From: an uncultured Lactobacillus sp.
Lineage (GTDB): Bacteria > Bacillota > Bacilli > Lactobacillales > Lactobacillaceae
NCBI GenBank assembly: GCA_946487795.1
Contig: CAMLUN010000004.1
Span: 1 to 56,728 of the forward strand
DNA: 56,728 nucleotides
Reading direction: 5' to 3'
Below, in pieces: positions 54,296 to 56,728 of this stretch. Below the pieces are notes generated by a model, which had not been told where the DNA came from, ran no database searches, and saw only the letters and a program-made list of their open reading frames with translations. Each line of letters begins with the position of its first letter. The first letter of the stretch is position 1. The translations under genes and the position numbers were made by a program.

Positions 54296-55324
54296 TTAGT
54301 CGTTATCGTTGTGAACAAAATCAACAACATTCCGACCAACAACCTTGTTATCCTTAAGTTCTTGGATCATATCATTAATTTCGCTTAACTTACGAGTCTT
54401 AACAATTGGGTGAACCTTACCTTCTGCACCAAATTGGAAACATTCAGCTAAGTCTTGACGTGTACCAACTAATGAACCAGCAACAATGATACCATCAAGA
54501 ACAGTCTTAGCAATGTTAAGCTTCATGTCACCTTGTGGAAGCGCAACGGCAACAAGCTTACCATCTGGGCGAAGTGAATCAACTGCTTGATCGAATGCAG
54601 AGGGAGAAACAGCTGTTACTACAGCAGCGTGAACACCGCCAACCTTTTCTTGAATTTGCTTATCAACATCACCGTCATGACGGTTAATTAAAATTTCAGC
54701 ACCATTCTTCTTAGCGGCTTCAAGCTTATCAGGATTACCATCAACAGCGATAACATGAGCACCAAATACGTTGTGAGCAAATTGAATACCCAAGTTACCT
54801 AAACCACCAGCACCAACGATTGATACCCATTGACCTGGCTTGATGTCAGCAACCTTTAATGCCTTGTACATCGTAACACCAGCACAAGTTAATGAAGTAG
54901 CTTCAACAGGATCAAGACCTTCTGGAACCTTAACAGCGTAGTCAGCTGGTACGATACATTGTTCAGCCATTGCACCGTCAGCAGTGTAACCCGCATTAAG
55001 AACATTCCGACAAAGAGTTTCACGACCTGTTAAACAATATTCACAGTGTCCACAGCCCTTGAAGAACCATGCAATTGATACACGATCGCCAACTTTTAAT
55101 GAAGTAACCCCAGGGGCAACCTTAGATACACGACCAACCCCTTCATGACCGATAATACGACCTGGCTTCTTACCAAAGTCTCCAGCAGCAACGTGTAAAT
55201 CAGTGTGACAAAGGCCACAATATTCCATGTCAACTAAAGCTTCACCGGGCTTTAAATCCCGAAGTTGAACATCTTTAACAGTAACAAAACCGTCTACTGG
55301 ATCGTTAATAACAGCAGCTTTCAT
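54296..55324 (-). CDS. adhP: Zinc-dependent alcohol dehydrogenase (AdhP type)
   Basis: This 342-residue medium-chain alcohol dehydrogenase reduces acetaldehyde or similar aldehydes with NADH. Catalytic zinc ligands lie in [10 protein letters not shown] and GHEGVG (about 36-64). The structural zinc site is [15 protein letters not shown] (about 91-105). The NAD site is [16 protein letters not shown] lies about seven bases before the ATG. It stands alone with its own terminator. Its promoter is not clear; TTTAAA and TACTAT 18 bases apart (about 55375-55404) are weak. Confidence 0.9.
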   Translation of the reverse strand: MKAAVINDPVDGFVTVKDVQLRDLKPGEALVDMEYCGLCHTDLHVAAGDFGKKPGRIIGHEGVGRVSKVAPGVTSLKVGDRVSIAWFFKGCGHCEYCLTGRETLCRNVLNAGYTADGAMAEQCIVPADYAVKVPEGLDPVEATSLTCAGVTMYKALKVADIKPGQWVSIVGAGGLGNLGIQFAHNVFGAHVIAVDGNPDKLEAAKKNGAEILINRHDGDVDKQIQEKVGGVHAAVVTAVSPSAFDQAVDSLRPDGKLVAVALPQGDMKLNIAKTVLDGIIVAGSLVGTRQDLAECFQFGAEGKVHPIVKTRKLSEINDMIQELKDNKVVGRNVVDFVHNDND

Positions 55325-55542
55325 AAGGTAAGATCTCCTTTATTAATAAACAAATTACTTTTTACAATGCTTATAGTACCACAACTCCTAGACAAATTTA
55401 AAGTGAAAATTTGCACATTTAACGAAATTAATAATTTTATTTTTTATTTAAAACACTGATATAACAATGATAACGCCCAGAAAATTAATTCTTTTAATAT
55501 TGTATAGTAAATCACTTACTAATTATCACTAAAACTTTACTG
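55325..55542. other. AT-rich intergenic region between divergent adhP and hydrolase genes
   Basis: About 290 untranslated bases separate the two divergent genes. Apart from the weak adhP promoter near 55380 and the hydrolase promoter at 55543-55571, I see only AT-rich sequence with short partial repeats of AGTAA and TCACT at 55506-55540. No convincing catabolite-repression or Rex site was found. Confidence 0.4.
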
Positions 55543-55571
55543 TTACAATTTTAGACGCTCTCTATTAATAT
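55543..55571 (+). promoter_or_regulatory. Predicted promoter of the alpha/beta hydrolase
   Basis: TTACAA (55543-55548) and TAATAT (55566-55571) are 17 bases apart on the plus strand. Transcription would start near 55578, about 35 bases before the in-frame coding region. Confidence 0.5.
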
Positions 55572-55713
55572 GGATGTTACAATTTAATCAATTAGACAAA
55601 GAAGTGAGTAGCTAAGTGAAAATGTAGAGCGGCAACATATTCGTTACAATAATCGTTATGGAACGGCAATTGCTGCTGATATCTACACCCCTAAAAATCT
55701 AGAAGAAGACAAA

Positions 55714-56547
55714 TTGTTATCAGCCATCGTAATCGGGGCACCTTATGGAAGCACAAAGGAACAGGCAGCAGCAATTTATGCAAATACGTTTGCTCAATTA
55801 GGTTTTGTTACCCTTGCATTTGATCAAGTATACATGGGTGAATCAGCTGGCGAACCTCGTCATGTTGCTTCTCCAGACTTATATGCGGAATCTTTTAGTG
55901 CCGCAGTTGATTATCCAGGTACAAAAGCAAAGCATGTCAATCGCGAACAAATAAGTGTTATCGGTATCAGTGGAGGGGCAGGCTTTGCTCTTAGCGCTGC
56001 GGCTGTTGATACACGAATTAAATCTGTTGTAACAATTTCAATGTATGATATGACAGATATTCGTGAGATGGCTAATCTTGCTCCTGAACAATTATTCCAG
56101 CTTAAAGATCAATTATCAAAGCAACGGTGGGACGATTTTGAAAATGGGCAGCCTGACTATCATCCTTCCTTCCCAGAAGAACCATATGATAGTATTGACG
56201 ATTTACCAAATCATGATGAGTTAACAAATGAGTGGCTTCGTTTTTACGCTCTTAAACGTGGCTTCCATCCAAATGCACGTGGAACTGCAACAACCACTTC
56301 TAATTTAGCAATGCTTGAATTTTCTGCGTTAGACTATATTAAAGAAATTTCACCACGACCAATCCTATTTATTTATGGAGACAATGCTCACTCCCGTTCT
56401 TATTCCGAGAGAGCTTATTACCTTGCTAACCAACCAAAGCAAAGATTGATCGTAAAAAACTGCGAACATATTGATCTTTATGATAATATGGAAAAAATTC
56501 CAGTAGCTCAAATTGCAAAGTTTATAAAAGACAGTTTCAACGCATAA
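55714..56547 (+). CDS. Alpha/beta hydrolase, start codon unclear
   Basis: The hydrolase fold is complete. The nucleophile elbow is GISGGAG, the acid is in IYGDNAHS and the histidine in NCEHIDLYD. The substrate is unknown; the family includes dienelactone-hydrolase-like and YcjY-like esterases. The longest frame with a start codon begins with a TTG at 55714 and gives 277 residues, but no ribosome binding site precedes it. Coding-like sequence continues in frame up to 55615 (SENVERQHIRYNNRYGTAIA), where the family's N terminus would lie. That extension has no ATG, GTG or TTG before the TAG at 55609-55611. The gene may therefore be a start-lost pseudogene. Confidence 0.7.
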   Translation: MLSAIVIGAPYGSTKEQAAAIYANTFAQLGFVTLAFDQVYMGESAGEPRHVASPDLYAESFSAAVDYPGTKAKHVNREQISVIGISGGAGFALSAAAVDTRIKSVVTISMYDMTDIREMANLAPEQLFQLKDQLSKQRWDDFENGQPDYHPSFPEEPYDSIDDLPNHDELTNEWLRFYALKRGFHPNARGTATTTSNLAMLEFSALDYIKEISPRPILFIYGDNAHSRSYSERAYYLANQPKQRLIVKNCEHIDLYDNMEKIPVAQIAKFIKDSFNA

Positions 56548-56556
56548 TCAAACGAC

Positions 56557-56602
56557 AAAATGCCAATCAGCGCCTCAATTATGGAAGCCTGGTTGGCATT
56601 TT
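56557..56602 (+). terminator. Intrinsic terminator after the hydrolase
   Basis: AAAATGCCAATCAG and CTGGTTGGCATTTT form a 14-base-pair stem (one G-U), followed by TTTTCCTTTT. Confidence 0.85.
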
Positions 56603-56615
56603 CCTTTTAAATATT

Positions 56616-56728
56616 TTCAAGCGGCACCCGAATGGCTATGTCGAGCGCCGCGGGAAGGCTGGCCAATTGGGGAGAAGTATTCACGAGCGTGCCAAGGACT
56701 TTCCGCACTATGCCACTGAATTTGGGCA
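56616..56728 (+). pseudogene. IS30 family transposase fragment, 5' truncated, runs off the window
   Basis: The frame from about 56616 reads FKRHPNGYVERRGKAGQLG, then a segment ending FPHYATEFG. This is the region just before the DDE catalytic core of IS30-type transposases, which normally continues HWEADTV. It begins directly after the hydrolase terminator with no start codon or preceding transposase sequence, so at least the N-terminal half is missing. Its fate to the right cannot be seen. Confidence 0.75.

Overview
The window looks like chromosomal core DNA of a lactic acid bacterium, most probably a heterofermentative Lactobacillaceae of the Limosilactobacillus reuteri type. The reasons are the AT-rich Firmicute gene set, zinc-type S14 and zinc-type Adk, ctsR followed directly by clpC without mcsA/mcsB, a 23S rRNA methyltransferase that has lost its Fe-S cysteines, several TTG starts behind strong ribosome binding sites, and a DNA style shared by nearly all genes. 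The species name is inference from memory of gene order and protein style; no search was run.

Nearly everything is on the minus strand, so transcription runs from high to low coordinates. In that direction the layout is: a zinc alcohol dehydrogenase (55.3-54.3 kb); the heat-shock pair ctsR-clpC (54.1-51.1 kb); a TetR regulator (50.9-50.3 kb); rpoB-rpoC behind a long leader with an attenuator (50.2-42.7 kb); a ten-helix DUF998-like membrane protein (42.7-41.5 kb); the str genes rpsL-rpsG-fusA (40.5-37.4 kb); the complete S10-spc-alpha ribosomal protein array with secY, adk, infA, rpmJ and rpoA, ending at rplQ (36.9-22.9 kb); ecfA1-ecfA2-ecfT-truA for vitamin uptake and tRNA pseudouridylation (22.7-19.4 kb); rplM-rpsI (19.3-18.5 kb); an acetoin/diacetyl reductase (18.4-17.6 kb); a glucosaminidase, xpt and a PurK-like protein (17.4-15.1 kb); pcrA-ligA-camS (14.9-9.5 kb); gatC-gatA-gatB-dagK (9.3-5.1 kb); rlmD (5.0-3.6 kb); and a NUDIX-helicase pair (3.4-0.06 kb). 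Only a prepilin peptidase (40.8-41.5 kb), an alpha/beta hydrolase (55.6-56.5 kb) and an IS30 transposase remnant at the right edge lie on the plus strand.

The genes mostly make the gene-expression machinery: ribosome, RNA polymerase, translation factors, protein export and amidotransferase-based aminoacyl-tRNA correction. The regulatory layer is readable. There are good sigma-A promoters before rpsJ, rpsL, rpoB, infA, rplM, butA and tetR; a LexA/DinR-like box before pcrA; a CtsR-like operator at the ctsR start; intrinsic terminators at most operon ends; a terminator inside the rpoB leader; another between rpsG and fusA; and an elaborate RNA structure after rplQ that fits the L17 downstream element.

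The less ordinary parts are the PLD-helicase-DUF3427/NUDIX pair at the left end (a candidate defence or nucleic-acid quality-control unit), a PurK-like ATP-grasp protein whose metal-binding residues appear lost, the rpoB and str leaders, and the right end, where a hydrolase without a recognisable start codon lies next to an IS30 fragment. No tRNA, rRNA, CRISPR array or complete insertion sequence was seen.
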